Positions 17,493 through 26,913 are shown, counted from the first letter of the stretch. The stretch: 55,378 nucleotides of DNA from Crocinitomicaceae bacterium (GCA_024643555.1 JAHEMQ010000002.1:1-55378); one strand, 5' to 3'. Translations and numbers: made by a program. The notes: generated from the letters alone by a model not told the origin.

Positions 17493-18281
17493 TTAGTAAG
17501 TTCCGTTTACTTTGAAAGCAATACTGAAATTATTACTAGGCTCAATAGTTGAATCATAGGTGTCACTTTCGCACATCGTCATGGTAAAAGTTCCATCATT
17601 GTTATTGTTGACGTATAGATAATAATTTGCATAAATAGGTACAGTAGAATTTGCATTATATATTTTCACTTGGTTAGTGAGGAATCCTGTTCCAAATGTG
17701 GTGGTGAGGTACACATTAGAACTTGGCTCACCATTGAAAGTAATACGAAAATCATTCGTACCTAATTGAAAAGCATATGTTTTGTAAGTACCCGAAGTAC
17801 TGAAAAGACTTGCTGTCGTTGTTGTTCCACTTTCAATGATTATGTTGCTTCCATTCCAACTTGAATAAGAGAATGAATATTGATTTTGATTTATCGAACA
17901 TGGAGCAATATTGCCCGGCGTAAAAGCAAGTGGAGTAGTGCGAACAAGCTTTCCATCTTTTGTCCCAACAAAACATGTGAAATAATAGGTTTGTCCTGGC
18001 ATGAAAGTCTGCCCATTTTTTGAGCAATTAAAGACAACGGTATTACTTGTCATTGTCTTACTCTTTTGGGAAAGTTGATTTGATGTAATGTCATGATTTT
18101 GAATTAAACTATTGGTACATCCAACGACGTTTAAATCTTTTGTTGATATTTTATCTATATTGGTAGTAATGACAAGTTCACCAACTGAGTTTTGCGTTAC
18201 TGTAAAAGTAATAATTGGCTCCTTCTTTTTTGAACAGGAAAAAAGCAAGAAAGTGCTAAGGACGAATAGTAAATATTTCAT
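17493..18281 (-). CDS. Hypothetical lipoprotein
   Basis: A 262-residue protein with a lipoprotein signal peptide: about 15 residues to L-L-F-S-C, then a K-K-K-E linker. The mature part is rich in S, T, N and beta-forming residues, with scattered cysteines (G-C-T-N, F-N-C-S, F-T-C-F, A-P-C-S), which suggests Ig-like beta domains at the cell envelope. It is the last gene of a four-gene minus-strand run with a serine protease and two barrel proteins, and is 10 nt after the nearer barrel gene. A terminator follows. No family was recognised. Confidence 0.75.
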   Translation of the reverse strand: MKYLLFVLSTFLLFSCSKKKEPIITFTVTQNSVGELVITTNIDKISTKDLNVVGCTNSLIQNHDITSNQLSQKSKTMTSNTVVFNCSKNGQTFMPGQTYYFTCFVGTKDGKLVRTTPLAFTPGNIAPCSINQNQYSFSYSSWNGSNIIIESGTTTTASLFSTSGTYKTYAFQLGTNDFRITFNGEPSSNVYLTTTFGTGFLTNQVKIYNANSTVPIYANYYLYVNNNNDGTFTMTMCESDTYDSTIEPSNNFSIAFKVNGTY

Positions 18282-18291
18282 TTGATCTTAT

Positions 18292-18915
18292 TTAAAATCT
18301 AATTCCAAGTCCAATTTGATGGCGATTGTATTGAGTTGTTGAATTAAGTATATAGGTTGGGATATTGATATTGTCTGTATAAACCACTTTGGAAAAAGTA
18401 TATTCACCAAAGAAAGTAATTTTACCCACTTTTTTTTCAAAGCCTAAATGAAACTTATATCCAAGATGATAAAAAACGCCATCCTCATTATTGATTCCAT
18501 TTATATTATCTTTTTGAATGTAACTTCCTCTATCGGTCCCTATGAATACTTGAGGTCCAAAATAGAGTTCGGGAATTCTCAATTTAAAAGGATTGTAGTC
18601 CATCCCATAATTCACATCAATAGTGGAATACTTCGTGTATTGTAATGTGGCAGGAATAATTTCTGAACTATATCTCGTGTATGTTTGAAATGCGGAATCC
18701 TGCAAGCCATATTTGATGTAATCAATTGAAAATCGTCCCCTAACTTGGAAAAAATAAGTGGAATTAAATTGTAACGAAAGTCCTTTGCCAGTTGTAACAA
18801 AATTACTTAAAGGCGCACTTGGAATGACAAGTGATGCCTTTAAACCTGTCTTACCAAGAGATTGTCCAAAAACAGGTACTGAAAATAAACAAAGAAAAAA
18901 AAGGATACTTTTCAT
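18292..18915 (-). CDS. Outer-membrane beta-barrel protein (paralogue 2)
   Basis: A 207-residue protein with a signal peptide (ending F-G-Q near residue 18), then alternating polar and hydrophobic strands rich in Y, F and G, and ending in G-L-G-I-R-F, with the terminal phenylalanine typical of BAM-inserted outer-membrane barrels. It resembles its neighbour at 18959-19618 along its length: K-G-L-S-L-Q-F-N-S-x-Y-F-F-Q-V-R-G-R-F here against K-G-I-G-I-N-I-N-S-G-Y-F-Y-Q-V-R-S-R-F there. A tandem duplication is likely. The function is unknown. Confidence 0.8.
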   Translation of the reverse strand: MKSILFFLCLFSVPVFGQSLGKTGLKASLVIPSAPLSNFVTTGKGLSLQFNSTYFFQVRGRFSIDYIKYGLQDSAFQTYTRYSSEIIPATLQYTKYSTIDVNYGMDYNPFKLRIPELYFGPQVFIGTDRGSYIQKDNINGINNEDGVFYHLGYKFHLGFEKKVGKITFFGEYTFSKVVYTDNINIPTYILNSTTQYNRHQIGLGIRF

Positions 18916-18958
18916 TTGAAAATAAAGAATAGAAGTTGAATGGTCTGTTGAAAATTCG

Positions 18959-19618
18959 TTAAAAACGGATTCCCAAACTGATTTTTTGATTCATAAATTT
19001 AGCGAATATTGACTTCGTTGGACCGTAATAATCTTGACCATTGTAGTCGTAGTTTTCTGACCTCATTCGGGTAATCGAATACTCTCCAAAAACTTCAACC
19101 TTCCCTAATTTTTTTTCTAAACCAACATTTATTCGGAGTCCGGTATGTATAAATCGCTCAACTCCACCTCCGTAGTAATAATTCGTTCCTGTATAATATA
19201 AATTGGCATAATCCAATCCAACAATCATTTCTGGTCCGCAATAAAAGGAAGGCATCATATTAGGTAGGAGTTTATAATCCAAACCGAGACCACCATCCAA
19301 CGAGGCAAAAAATTTACAATTGAGCGAACTGTTTATAGTTTCTCCAATGTTGGAGTCATATGATCTTGTATCGTATCCAACTCCAGATGATTCGTAACTG
19401 GAAATGTCTGCTGTAAATCGACTACGCACTTGATAGAAATAGCCCGAATTAATGTTGATTCCAATTCCTTTTCCGGGGTTTAAAAGGGTATTTAACATTC
19501 CGGTTGGCATGGATAATCCAACATGAATTCCTTTAGTTCTATTTGTTTGACCGAATACTAAAAGACCGTTTGCTAAAACAAGTACGAGAAAACATCGCTT
19601 CAATATAGTTGATTTCAT
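18959..19618 (-). CDS. Outer-membrane beta-barrel protein (paralogue 1)
   Basis: A 219-residue protein with a signal peptide (to F-G-Q near residue 24) and an 8-strand-like barrel ending S-L-G-I-R-F. It shares the Y-F-Y-Q-V-R-S-R-F-x-x-D, F-Y-C-G-P-E-M-x-V-G and L-E-K-K-L-G-K-V-x-x-F-G-E-Y segments with the next gene (there Y-F-G-P-Q-V-F-I-G and F-E-K-K-V-G-K-I-T-F-F-G-E-Y). It is 5 nt after the protease lipoprotein gene, which suggests the two are made together. Confidence 0.8.
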   Translation of the reverse strand: MKSTILKRCFLVLVLANGLLVFGQTNRTKGIHVGLSMPTGMLNTLLNPGKGIGININSGYFYQVRSRFTADISSYESSGVGYDTRSYDSNIGETINSSLNCKFFASLDGGLGLDYKLLPNMMPSFYCGPEMIVGLDYANLYYTGTNYYYGGGVERFIHTGLRINVGLEKKLGKVEVFGEYSITRMRSENYDYNGQDYYGPTKSIFAKFMNQKISLGIRF

Positions 19619-19623
19619 GATGC

Positions 19624-21279
19624 TTATTTTGAGTAAGAAATTTTCAAATATTCTGGAATCAAGTATCCAGGAATCGCAAATCCAACTCCCTCTGTGTCCT
19701 TTCCAACCAATTTGGCTTGAATGACACCATGAAGGACTCCTGTTTTGTCGAATAATGGTCCGCCACTATTTCCGCCATTCAAGCTCATGCTCAGTTGAAG
19801 AACATTGTTATTGTTGGTGTTTCGCTCATTCGATATCAATCCAATGCTTACTGATTGACCTAATTCAACTGATTTAGGTGCGCCAATGGTATACACTTCA
19901 GATAAATTCTTAAAGCTCTTTTCCGCTGTTAAAAGGAAAGCTTTTTCGAAGTTGTATTCAACTTTCAACAAGGCAATATCACGCGCTCTGTTGAAACGTA
20001 CAATTTTTGCATCAAGCGATAATCCATTTGCTAAAAGCACTTTGAATTCCGCTTGTTTGCTTTCTAATTCCCCAGAAATAACGTGGTAATTCGTTAGGAT
20101 GTATCCATCTTGAGTGATGGCAAATCCAGAGCCGTGTCCACCATCTTTACGTTTGATGATGACACTTGCCAAACTTGCATCAGATAGTTCTTTGACGATA
20201 AATTTAGGTTTAATAAGAGTCAATGGAGCTTCCTTTAAAGAAAAGTCCGTTTGAATACCTATGTTCTTGTTAAACAAGTCTGTTTTACGCAATTCATGGA
20301 AGCTTCGTGCGATAGCGTCCCCCACCATTTCAACGTAGTCTGGTGTCGAATAACCACTTGTTACAAATGGATCAGAAAAATTATAAACTGTTGTTGAATC
20401 AATGACTTCGTCATACATATTTAACAAGTACCATGAAATCCCTAATCCTAATTTGCGGTAATTGTTTGTCCCACCGTAAATGATAAATTCATCAATCTTC
20501 TGAATTTTAGCTTGAACAATCATGGTGTTGTTGTCGTCATGGAAGATACGATTAATGGTATCAACATATCCTGTTTCTAGAAGGATGTTGAATAAATCTT
20601 CTGAAAAACGAGTGTCGTCTGTGAAAATGCTTTTTCCATCCTTTTTCTGATTTAATGAGGAAGTGGAGGAAACCTGAATTTTCTTCTTCTTATTTAATTT
20701 GTCTAAGCGCTCTTGTTCCTTGATTTTTGCTTCTTCGTCATTTTTCTTACGAAGTTCAATTTCTTCATATAATTTTTTATCAATGTCTTCATCATCATCC
20801 ACGTAGTAAACTTTGATGTCCTTGGTTTGATCTTTGATATCCACTTTAATAGCGTTCACTTTGATGTACCTTTGCGTATTTTCACGCTTCGCATAAAAGA
20901 CTTGATTGTTTAAATTAATTTCTTTTGGGTAATCGAGTGAGGTTTCTAAGTTCATTAGAACACTTCCATATCCAAATGCCATCAATGGAAGATCCAAAAC
21001 GGCTAGTGGATAAAATGAAGGTGAACGTCGGTATGGACGTAACATGACGTGTTCGTCTTTGTATCCTGGTGTTGAAATGACCACTTGTTTTAAACCAGTT
21101 TTGTTTATTTTAGATTCAAAGGATTTGCCTTTTCCAATTTCTTTTCCATCAACAATAACTACTGAGGAATCGTTTTCTGTGGTAAAACTTACATTTTGTT
21201 TTTTAGGGATAAAAAGGGCTGTACAAGAACTTGTTAATAATAACAATGCTATGCTTGTGATGCGAAGTAAATGAGTCAT
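19624..21279 (-). CDS. Lipoprotein with PEGA-like and trypsin-like serine protease domains
   Basis: A 551-residue envelope protein. The lipobox is L-T-S-S-C19. A PEGA-like domain follows (about 33-80, D-S-S-V-V-I-V-D-G-K-E-I-G), then a charged region (about 160-215), then a domain of unknown type with Y-G-G-T-N-N-Y-R-K (about 220-345). The C-terminal third is a DegP/HtrA-like trypsin fold with the full triad: H399 in T-N-Y-H-V, D434 in R-A-R-D-I-A-L-L-K-V, S505 in G-G-N-S-G-G-P-L-F. No PDZ domain is seen. It leads a four-gene run with two barrels and a lipoprotein, which may be substrates or partners. Confidence 0.88.
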   Translation of the reverse strand: MTHLLRITSIALLLLTSSCTALFIPKKQNVSFTTENDSSVVIVDGKEIGKGKSFESKINKTGLKQVVISTPGYKDEHVMLRPYRRSPSFYPLAVLDLPLMAFGYGSVLMNLETSLDYPKEINLNNQVFYAKRENTQRYIKVNAIKVDIKDQTKDIKVYYVDDDEDIDKKLYEEIELRKKNDEEAKIKEQERLDKLNKKKKIQVSSTSSLNQKKDGKSIFTDDTRFSEDLFNILLETGYVDTINRIFHDDNNTMIVQAKIQKIDEFIIYGGTNNYRKLGLGISWYLLNMYDEVIDSTTVYNFSDPFVTSGYSTPDYVEMVGDAIARSFHELRKTDLFNKNIGIQTDFSLKEAPLTLIKPKFIVKELSDASLASVIIKRKDGGHGSGFAITQDGYILTNYHVISGELESKQAEFKVLLANGLSLDAKIVRFNRARDIALLKVEYNFEKAFLLTAEKSFKNLSEVYTIGAPKSVELGQSVSIGLISNERNTNNNNVLQLSMSLNGGNSGGPLFDKTGVLHGVIQAKLVGKDTEGVGFAIPGYLIPEYLKISYSK

Positions 21280-21334
21280 GCTTTAAATGTTGAAAGTGTG
21301 AAATTAAAGATATTATTTTAATTTTCAACAAGTA

Positions 21335-21365
21335 CAAAAAAAAGGCTGATGAAACACCAGCCTTT
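21335..21365 (-). terminator. Intrinsic terminator of the SprB-repeat gene
   Basis: An 8-bp stem (AAAGGCTG at 21341-21348, CAGCCTTT at 21358-21365) is followed on the minus strand by a T run (21335-21340). It lies 22 nt after the gene's stop. Confidence 0.85.
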
Positions 21366-21387
21366 CGTAATGATTTTCGCGGAGCGC

Positions 21388-24300
21388 TTATTCTTTGATG
21401 AATTGTTTCACCATTGTTTTTTGCTCGTTGTAAAGACCTAAGTAATACGTTCCAGCAGCAAGTTTCTTACTCATCTCGATGGTTTGTTTTACTTTTCCGT
21501 CTGTTGCTGTTAATTTGAATGAACTCACGAGTTGACCTGAAACATTGAATAATTTCCCTTCAACGTCTGTACCAATTACTCCATCAATTTCTAATTCAAA
21601 CACACCTTTGTTTGGATTCGGATACAATTGAACCATTGAGAAACTCAATTCTTCCAATCCATCGGTTTTCACGTCTACTACGGTACTCGAAATACAACCA
21701 TTTGCATCTTTTACATAAACCGTGTAGGTTGCAATCGCTAATCCAGAGAACAATGACCCTGAATAGTAATTGATGCCATCGATACTATAGGAATAAGGAA
21801 GATTTCCCCCGGCTCCAGTTGCAGTAATGGTTCCATTTGATCCATTGGATAAAGTCGTAGCACAAGAAATTGTTAATGGTGCCGGTTCTGTTACCGTCGT
21901 TGAGAAGGTTTGCTGACATCCATTCGCATCTTTCACAGTAACCGTATAAGTTCCAGCTGAAAGTCCTGTGAAGTTATTTCCAGATTGGAAAGTTGTCCCA
22001 TTGATGCTATATGTCAACGGAGCTGTGCCACCTGATGCACTTACGAAAATCTGACCATTGTTAGCACCTGTACATGAAATCATGGTAGGAACAGCATTTA
22101 CTCCAATCGCTGCTGGTTCAGTCACGGTTAATGTCGATGTTCCAATACAACCATTGGCATCCTGTGCATACAAAGTATAAGTTCCAGCAGCTAAATTACT
22201 GAAGGAGTTGGATGCTTGATAACTTGTTCCGTTGATGGAATAACTGTAGTTTGCTTGTCCGCCTGTTGCAGATACGGTAATAACCGCATTGGTATTCCCA
22301 TGACACGTAATTGGTGTTGTTTGCGTTGGAGTTGCCACAATTGTAGCGGCTGCAGGTAAAACAAAAGTCCCTGTTCCAGAACAGCCTCCATTTTCTGTAA
22401 TGGTGTAGGTATAGGAACCTGGAGCTAAGTTTCCGAAAATTGGAGAAGATTGAGGTGTTCCATTATTCAATGCGTACGTATAAGGTGCATTTCCTCCGGT
22501 CGCAGTCAATGTGACTTGTCCGTTGTTGGATGTACACGTAGGCGCGAAATTCACTGTCATGCTTGCGGTAATGGAAGATCCCCCTCCAACAGTAACATTA
22601 ATCGTTTTGGTGTTGTTACAAATGTTTTCATCTGGAGAAACACCATTTACCGTTGTTGTGGAGATGGTCACGGAATTGTTTCCGTTCACCAATCCAGTAA
22701 CCGTTATAAAAATGGTATCCATCATGCCAACACCTGTCAATTGATTCGAAGTATAATTGACCGTTGTCACGGCTCCTGTTCCAACTTGCCAACTTAAAAC
22801 ACCCGAAGTAATTGATGTACTTCCCGTTTGTTGCACAATTACTCCTAATTGTGTCGATGATCCACATGCACTTCCAGTACCGGGAACAAAAACAGCGGAA
22901 ATCGCAGCGTCCACAGCATCTGGATTCATGCGAATCGCACTTACATTCGATTTGGTTTGTGAATTTTGATAAACGCCTGAATAGTAGAAGGTAACACCAT
23001 CGAAATCATCAATGGACATGTGGTGGTAATCCCCCCAACGAGTATCTCCTGTTTTGGAAGAGGTGCCAGCAATAATCGTCGTTTCTGGCATGGTCATTTG
23101 TCCAAGTGGATCACATGGTTTACGTCCAGTCATTTTAATAGATGGAAAATCTCCCGTGTTGTTACTTGAGGTAGAGTAAGCCATAATGATGTTTCCATAT
23201 TTGTCGATATTGATGGCAGGCATCCATCGGCTTGTCCCTGTTCCTGGAGCATAGGTTCCTTCTTGGTAATTCACCCAAGTTGCAGTCGTTACATTTGAGG
23301 CGCGACGCAATTCTACCCAGCGAACACCAGCACGGTCAGCACCGTCCACATCTGTAGCTAAGGCTGCTAGAATGGTTTGGTGATCGTCAAAAATACGCAT
23401 CGGCGCTTTTTGCATTACTGGCTCACGAAGTGGATCCAAAGTATTGGTAGTCCCTGGTTGTTTGATACATGCGAAACTCGTTAATCCACAAAGTTTAGAG
23501 TCAATTTCAGCGATTGAAACGTCTTGAATTTTTGCAATGGAAGACGTATTTGCAGTCCAGTTGATGGTCAATTCCCATAACTCTAACCAATCGTTTGTAC
23601 CACTATCAGGCGAACCATTGGAGTGGGATTCATCATCACGGTGACGGATAAACAAGGGTTTCATTCCTGCAGGAGCAGCAATGTCTCCCTCTAAGTCAAT
23701 CGGCGTAATGGATTGAAAACCAAATCCGTTCAATGAATAACCAACAGTAGTTTTAATGAATGGAGAGGTCGCTCCTGTCAACATTGCTGAAATTTTCATT
23801 GCGTAAACACTCGGTGGACCTCCTTCGTTCGTCGTTACTACAAAGGCATCGGAGGTGGCGCAAAAGGCATATTTCGGATAATCAGGAAAGGAAGTACATG
23901 TAAACGAATACGTATAATATGCTCCTTGTGGATTACTTGTTTGAGAAACGTGAATCAATAATTTGTTTCCTGAACTAGAGAATTCAGTCAAAAACCATCT
24001 TTTCGCTGGTTTGTAGTAAAGTACAATTGGATCACCTAGTCCTGCGACTCCACCCAAGCTTTGCATGGTTACTGAACTAGCGATGGTTGTTCCTGTTGTT
24101 TTGTTAAAAATTCGGTAAACAGCACCACCACTGGAGTTTGTTGATTCAATCACCACATTACTATCCGCATCTAATGTTGGATCTGGAGGCGATAAATTTG
24201 TTCCTAATCCTTGGTTCGCCCAAAGAACTGTTGCGGAGGGCGTTTTCTCCGTAGCTTCATGTTGTTGCCATACCCAATCAGGATTGTGGGTGTTGCTTTG

Positions 24301-24492
24301 ATCTACTTGCAAGAGTTCTTTCCCTTTAAAGTTCGGTTTAATGACTTGCTGATGTGGAGTTGCTTGACTCGCCGTCGCGGGAACAAGGTGCGAAATAGTA
24401 GGTGTAAAGTATCCAAGGAACTGGGAATCTTGCGCATACGTCAAGAAAGTAAACAAGGAAAACAAACCTAGTTGGAGTAATCTTTTTTGCAT
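21388..24492 (-). CDS. T9SS-secreted protein with SprB repeats
   Basis: A 1034-residue secreted protein. A signal peptide (to Y-A-Q near residue 21) is followed by a large N-terminal domain (about 80-520) with propeller-like features, then a CARDB-like region (about 525-640). Four SprB-type repeats of about 75 residues follow (about 643-945), each with N-G-x-(I/V)-x-x-x-A-x-G-G-x-x-P-Y-x-Y-S-I-N-G and G-x-Y-T-x-x-x-x-D-A-N-G-C. The type A sorting domain starts at L-Y-P-N-P-N-K-G near 960. SprB repeats occur in the gliding adhesin SprB and in many secreted Bacteroidota proteins. Surface adhesion is plausible but not shown. Confidence 0.85.
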   Translation of the reverse strand: MQKRLLQLGLFSLFTFLTYAQDSQFLGYFTPTISHLVPATASQATPHQQVIKPNFKGKELLQVDQSNTHNPDWVWQQHEATEKTPSATVLWANQGLGTNLSPPDPTLDADSNVVIESTNSSGGAVYRIFNKTTGTTIASSVTMQSLGGVAGLGDPIVLYYKPAKRWFLTEFSSSGNKLLIHVSQTSNPQGAYYTYSFTCTSFPDYPKYAFCATSDAFVVTTNEGGPPSVYAMKISAMLTGATSPFIKTTVGYSLNGFGFQSITPIDLEGDIAAPAGMKPLFIRHRDDESHSNGSPDSGTNDWLELWELTINWTANTSSIAKIQDVSIAEIDSKLCGLTSFACIKQPGTTNTLDPLREPVMQKAPMRIFDDHQTILAALATDVDGADRAGVRWVELRRASNVTTATWVNYQEGTYAPGTGTSRWMPAINIDKYGNIIMAYSTSSNNTGDFPSIKMTGRKPCDPLGQMTMPETTIIAGTSSKTGDTRWGDYHHMSIDDFDGVTFYYSGVYQNSQTKSNVSAIRMNPDAVDAAISAVFVPGTGSACGSSTQLGVIVQQTGSTSITSGVLSWQVGTGAVTTVNYTSNQLTGVGMMDTIFITVTGLVNGNNSVTISTTTVNGVSPDENICNNTKTINVTVGGGSSITASMTVNFAPTCTSNNGQVTLTATGGNAPYTYALNNGTPQSSPIFGNLAPGSYTYTITENGGCSGTGTFVLPAAATIVATPTQTTPITCHGNTNAVITVSATGGQANYSYSINGTSYQASNSFSNLAAGTYTLYAQDANGCIGTSTLTVTEPAAIGVNAVPTMISCTGANNGQIFVSASGGTAPLTYSINGTTFQSGNNFTGLSAGTYTVTVKDANGCQQTFSTTVTEPAPLTISCATTLSNGSNGTITATGAGGNLPYSYSIDGINYYSGSLFSGLAIATYTVYVKDANGCISSTVVDVKTDGLEELSFSMVQLYPNPNKGVFELEIDGVIGTDVEGKLFNVSGQLVSSFKLTATDGKVKQTIEMSKKLAAGTYYLGLYNEQKTMVKQFIKE
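21650..22570 (-). repeat. Tandem SprB repeats (four units)
   Basis: The part of the secreted protein gene that encodes four successive repeats of about 75 residues. Each unit ends in a (D-A-)N-G-C or G-G-C motif and starts after a P/A-rich spacer. The DNA repeats are diverged, so expansion is not recent. The bounds are approximate. Confidence 0.75.
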
Positions 24493-24539
24493 AGTTTATA
24501 GTTTTGAGCACTAAATTTAAGACATTCTTTTCAATTAGC

Positions 24540-24547
24540 TATCTTCG
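24540..24547 (+). promoter_or_regulatory. Candidate -7 element of yaaA
   Basis: TATCTTCG is one base away from TAnnTTTG and lies 20 nt before the yaaA ATG. A TTTA is found 20 nt upstream, as a weak -33. The whole divergent gap to the SprB-repeat gene is only 75 nt. Confidence 0.35.
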
Positions 24548-24567
24548 CAAAACAAAATAGTTTATCC

Positions 24568-25329
24568 ATGAAAATTCTATTGTCACCGGCTAAAAATTTG
24601 ACTGAACAATCAACCTTGACATACGAACGTTCGGTACCTGTTTTTGAAAAAGAGGCTTATCAATTGGTTAAAGACTTGAAAAAAATCAAAAAGGTTGGAT
24701 TACAGGAGATGATGGACATTTCCATGGATTTAGCATCTCAAAATGCATTGCGTTTTAAAGTTTGGAAAAAAGCTTCCTTAGAACCAGAAAAGGCTTTTTC
24801 TGCAGTGGAATTATTTGATGGTGAAGTCTATCGCGCTTTGAATGTTACGAACATAGACAAGTCTCACCATCCGCGTTTAAATCAGGACCTTCGTATTCTT
24901 TCCGGTTTGTATGGCTTGTTGAAGCCTTTCGACCTCATTTATCCCTATCGTTTGGAAATGGGAACTAAATTCTCGCCTAAACCGGATCAAAAAAACCTGT
25001 ATGAATTTTGGGGAGACAAAGTCTCAAAGGCTTTGAAGAAGGAATTAGCGAAGGATGAAATCGTCATCAACTTGGCTTCCTCTGAATATTTTAAAGTCGT
25101 TCGTCCTAACGTTTTGAAAAACAGAATCATTACGCCTGTTTTTAAAGAGTTTAAAAATGGTCAATTTACGACGGTGATGATGTACGCGAAACATGCTCGT
25201 GGTGCCATGGCACGTTACCTCATTGAAAATCCGCTTTCTGATGTCGAAGCATTGAAATTATACAATGTGGATGGATACCAATACGACGATTTGCAATCCA
25301 CTGAAAATGAGTGGGTATTTATTCGTTAA
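24568..25329 (+). CDS. yaaA: Peroxide stress protein YaaA (DUF328)
   Basis: A 253-residue cytoplasmic protein that matches YaaA over its full length: M-K-I-L-L-S-P-A-K-N-L at the start, F-D-G-E-V-Y-R-A-L near residue 88, R-I-L-S-G-L-Y-G-L-L-K-P-F near 110, P-Y-R-L-E-M-G-T-K near 124, N-L-A-S-x-E-Y near 169, and K-x-A-R-G-x-M-A-R near 210. In E. coli YaaA lowers free iron and DNA damage under hydrogen peroxide stress and has DNA-binding activity. The gene overlaps the 3' end of the convergent DUF2452 gene by 11 nt. Confidence 0.95.
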   Translation: MKILLSPAKNLTEQSTLTYERSVPVFEKEAYQLVKDLKKIKKVGLQEMMDISMDLASQNALRFKVWKKASLEPEKAFSAVELFDGEVYRALNVTNIDKSHHPRLNQDLRILSGLYGLLKPFDLIYPYRLEMGTKFSPKPDQKNLYEFWGDKVSKALKKELAKDEIVINLASSEYFKVVRPNVLKNRIITPVFKEFKNGQFTTVMMYAKHARGAMARYLIENPLSDVEALKLYNVDGYQYDDLQSTENEWVFIR

Positions 25330-25792
25330 AGGAAAAGTCCGGATTTCGCTCAAGAATATCCCACGTATGATCCGCTAATAATTTGACCGTAGCAATGAAG
25401 CTTAGGTCCTGACCAGATTTACCCCATTGTGTTGGACCAACCAGTGATAATGTAAATTTCCCAGAAGTACGCTGATACAAGTGGTATGTGTGATTGATGA
25501 ATGGTTCGAAACGCATTTCAGCTTGGTAGATGAAATTTGAAATCTCTTTGCGCTCATTCAATTTCTTCGCTTGGGATGCCAATAGTTGCATTTGCTCATA
25601 TAATTGCGCCAACTGCATATCTGTCTGATGCTCCATGGCACTCAGCGCTCTCCCTTTGATTTTTCCTTGGTCCTCTGGTTTAATCACTGCTGAACCAGCA
25701 TGGTGACCGTATTCCAGGCTATGCGGATTTTCAGTGATCTTATCGGGGTCGATGGGATTCACAAATGCTTTTTTTTGCTCGTTTTGACTCAC
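25319..25792 (-). CDS. DUF2452 domain protein
   Basis: A protein of 157 residues starting at GTG 25792, which overlaps the stop of the FAD oxidoreductase gene (GTGA, 4 nt), a classic coupling arrangement. The longer frame from 25936 would lie inside the oxidoreductase gene and has a composition unlike a protein in its first 48 codons. DUF2452 features include N-P-I-D-x-D-K-I-T-E-N-P-H-S-L-E-Y-(G)-H near residue 10, a helical middle, and the F-x-x-x-x-N-H-x-Y-H-L-Y and S-L-V-G-P-x-x-W-G motifs. The family's function is unknown. Its stop lies within yaaA's end. Confidence 0.85.
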   Translation of the reverse strand: MSQNEQKKAFVNPIDPDKITENPHSLEYGHHAGSAVIKPEDQGKIKGRALSAMEHQTDMQLAQLYEQMQLLASQAKKLNERKEISNFIYQAEMRFEPFINHTYHLYQRTSGKFTLSLVGPTQWGKSGQDLSFIATVKLLADHTWDILERNPDFSFNE

Positions 25793-26913
25793 ACAATTAA
25801 TTTTGAAAGTTGCTTTCCTACAGACGCGCCAATAGCAACGCCCATTCCTCCCATACGAACACCAAACGCAATGTTTTTGTTCGTTTTCTGTATAATTGGT
25901 TTCTTTTCGGATCCGACAGCCATGATTCCCGACCAAGCATAATCTACTTCAAAGGGCGTTGATGGCAAAATGTTCTCCTTAAGCATCCGCTTTAAGTTAT
26001 CTTGGATGAGTGAGCTCACTTCAAATCTGGTTGTTGTTTCGCCCTCAAAATCTAAGTTTCTCCCTCCTCCCAAGAGCAGGCGATCACCAATGTTTCTAAA
26101 ATAGTAATAGCCACCATCGACGTGAAAGGTTCCTTCAACAGCGAGGTTTGAAATGGGTTTGGTGACGAGGACTTGTGCGCGAGCCGGAAGCACATCGTCA
26201 AGGAATTGACTGGCAAAGGCATTCGTGCAAACGAGTAACTTGGCTGTTTTTAATTCGCCATGCGCGGTGAAAAGGACAACCTCCTCTGTTTGATCTTCAA
26301 AGGAACTGACTTCTATGTCAAAGATTACATGAATGTCCCGATGAATGCAAGATTTATAGAGTTCGTGAATGAGCTTTCCAGTATGAATCGCACCTTCTAA
26401 ATGATTTTGATACGCTGCCTTGAATCCTGCAAACTTTGAATGTTCCAACTTTCTTTGATCGATGGAATATACCTTGTTTTGACCGGTGATTCGTGCAAGC
26501 TTTTCGTTTAAGTAGTGCAAGAAAGAATCGGGAATGAGTTCCTCATCTTGACGGATTAAGTCCCAGGAGCCACAAGGTTCATAGGATATTTTCGATGGGT
26601 CAATCAGCGAGAGCAATTCTTGTAGTCCGTTGAAGCGCATTTCAACGGTGTCCCATACGACGTCTTCGGGCATAGAACTTAAATCATCGCGCAGTTCTGT
26701 TGGACTTCCAAAACAGGTGAAACCAGCATTTTTTGTGCTAGCTCCCGTTGGTAAGTAGCCACGTTCCAGAATGACAATTTTTGCAAAAGGGAAGCGTTTT
26801 TTCAAGTGCAAAGCAGTGCTCATTCCAACGATTCCTGCGCCGATTATTGCGAAGTCAATTCCTTCTGTATACACGGAGCGTTCCCAGAAGCTTAATTTGG
26901 AAAAAGGAATCAT
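25789..26913 (-). CDS. FAD-dependent oxidoreductase (DAO family)
   Basis: A 374-residue flavoprotein of the D-amino-acid oxidase family. The Rossmann motif is F-A-I-I-G-A-G-I-V-G-M-S-T-A near residue 21, followed by V-I-L-E-R-G near 46 and the A-S-T-K-N-A-G-F segment near 58 that binds FAD in this family. A G-G-Y-Y-Y-F-R-N-I-G-D-R-L-L-L-G-G motif (about 265) and a final G-V-R-M-G-G-M-G-V-A-I-G-A-S-V-G-K (about 350) complete the fold. The substrate is unknown; family members oxidise amines or amino acids. It is coupled to DUF2452 by the GTGA overlap. Confidence 0.9.
   Translation of the reverse strand: MIPFSKLSFWERSVYTEGIDFAIIGAGIVGMSTALHLKKRFPFAKIVILERGYLPTGASTKNAGFTCFGSPTELRDDLSSMPEDVVWDTVEMRFNGLQELLSLIDPSKISYEPCGSWDLIRQDEELIPDSFLHYLNEKLARITGQNKVYSIDQRKLEHSKFAGFKAAYQNHLEGAIHTGKLIHELYKSCIHRDIHVIFDIEVSSFEDQTEEVVLFTAHGELKTAKLLVCTNAFASQFLDDVLPARAQVLVTKPISNLAVEGTFHVDGGYYYFRNIGDRLLLGGGRNLDFEGETTTRFEVSSLIQDNLKRMLKENILPSTPFEVDYAWSGIMAVGSEKKPIIQKTNKNIAFGVRMGGMGVAIGASVGKQLSKLIV

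Noticed and set aside
21650-22570. Short DNA repeats suggesting a CRISPR-like array or recombination hot spot
   Set aside because: The repeats are protein-level SprB units of about 75 residues with diverged DNA, and there are no short identical repeats with spacers.
25793-25936. Longer start for the DUF2452 gene at 25936
   Set aside because: The added 48 codons lie within the oxidoreductase gene and do not look like protein sequence; GTG at 25792 makes a normal coupled start.
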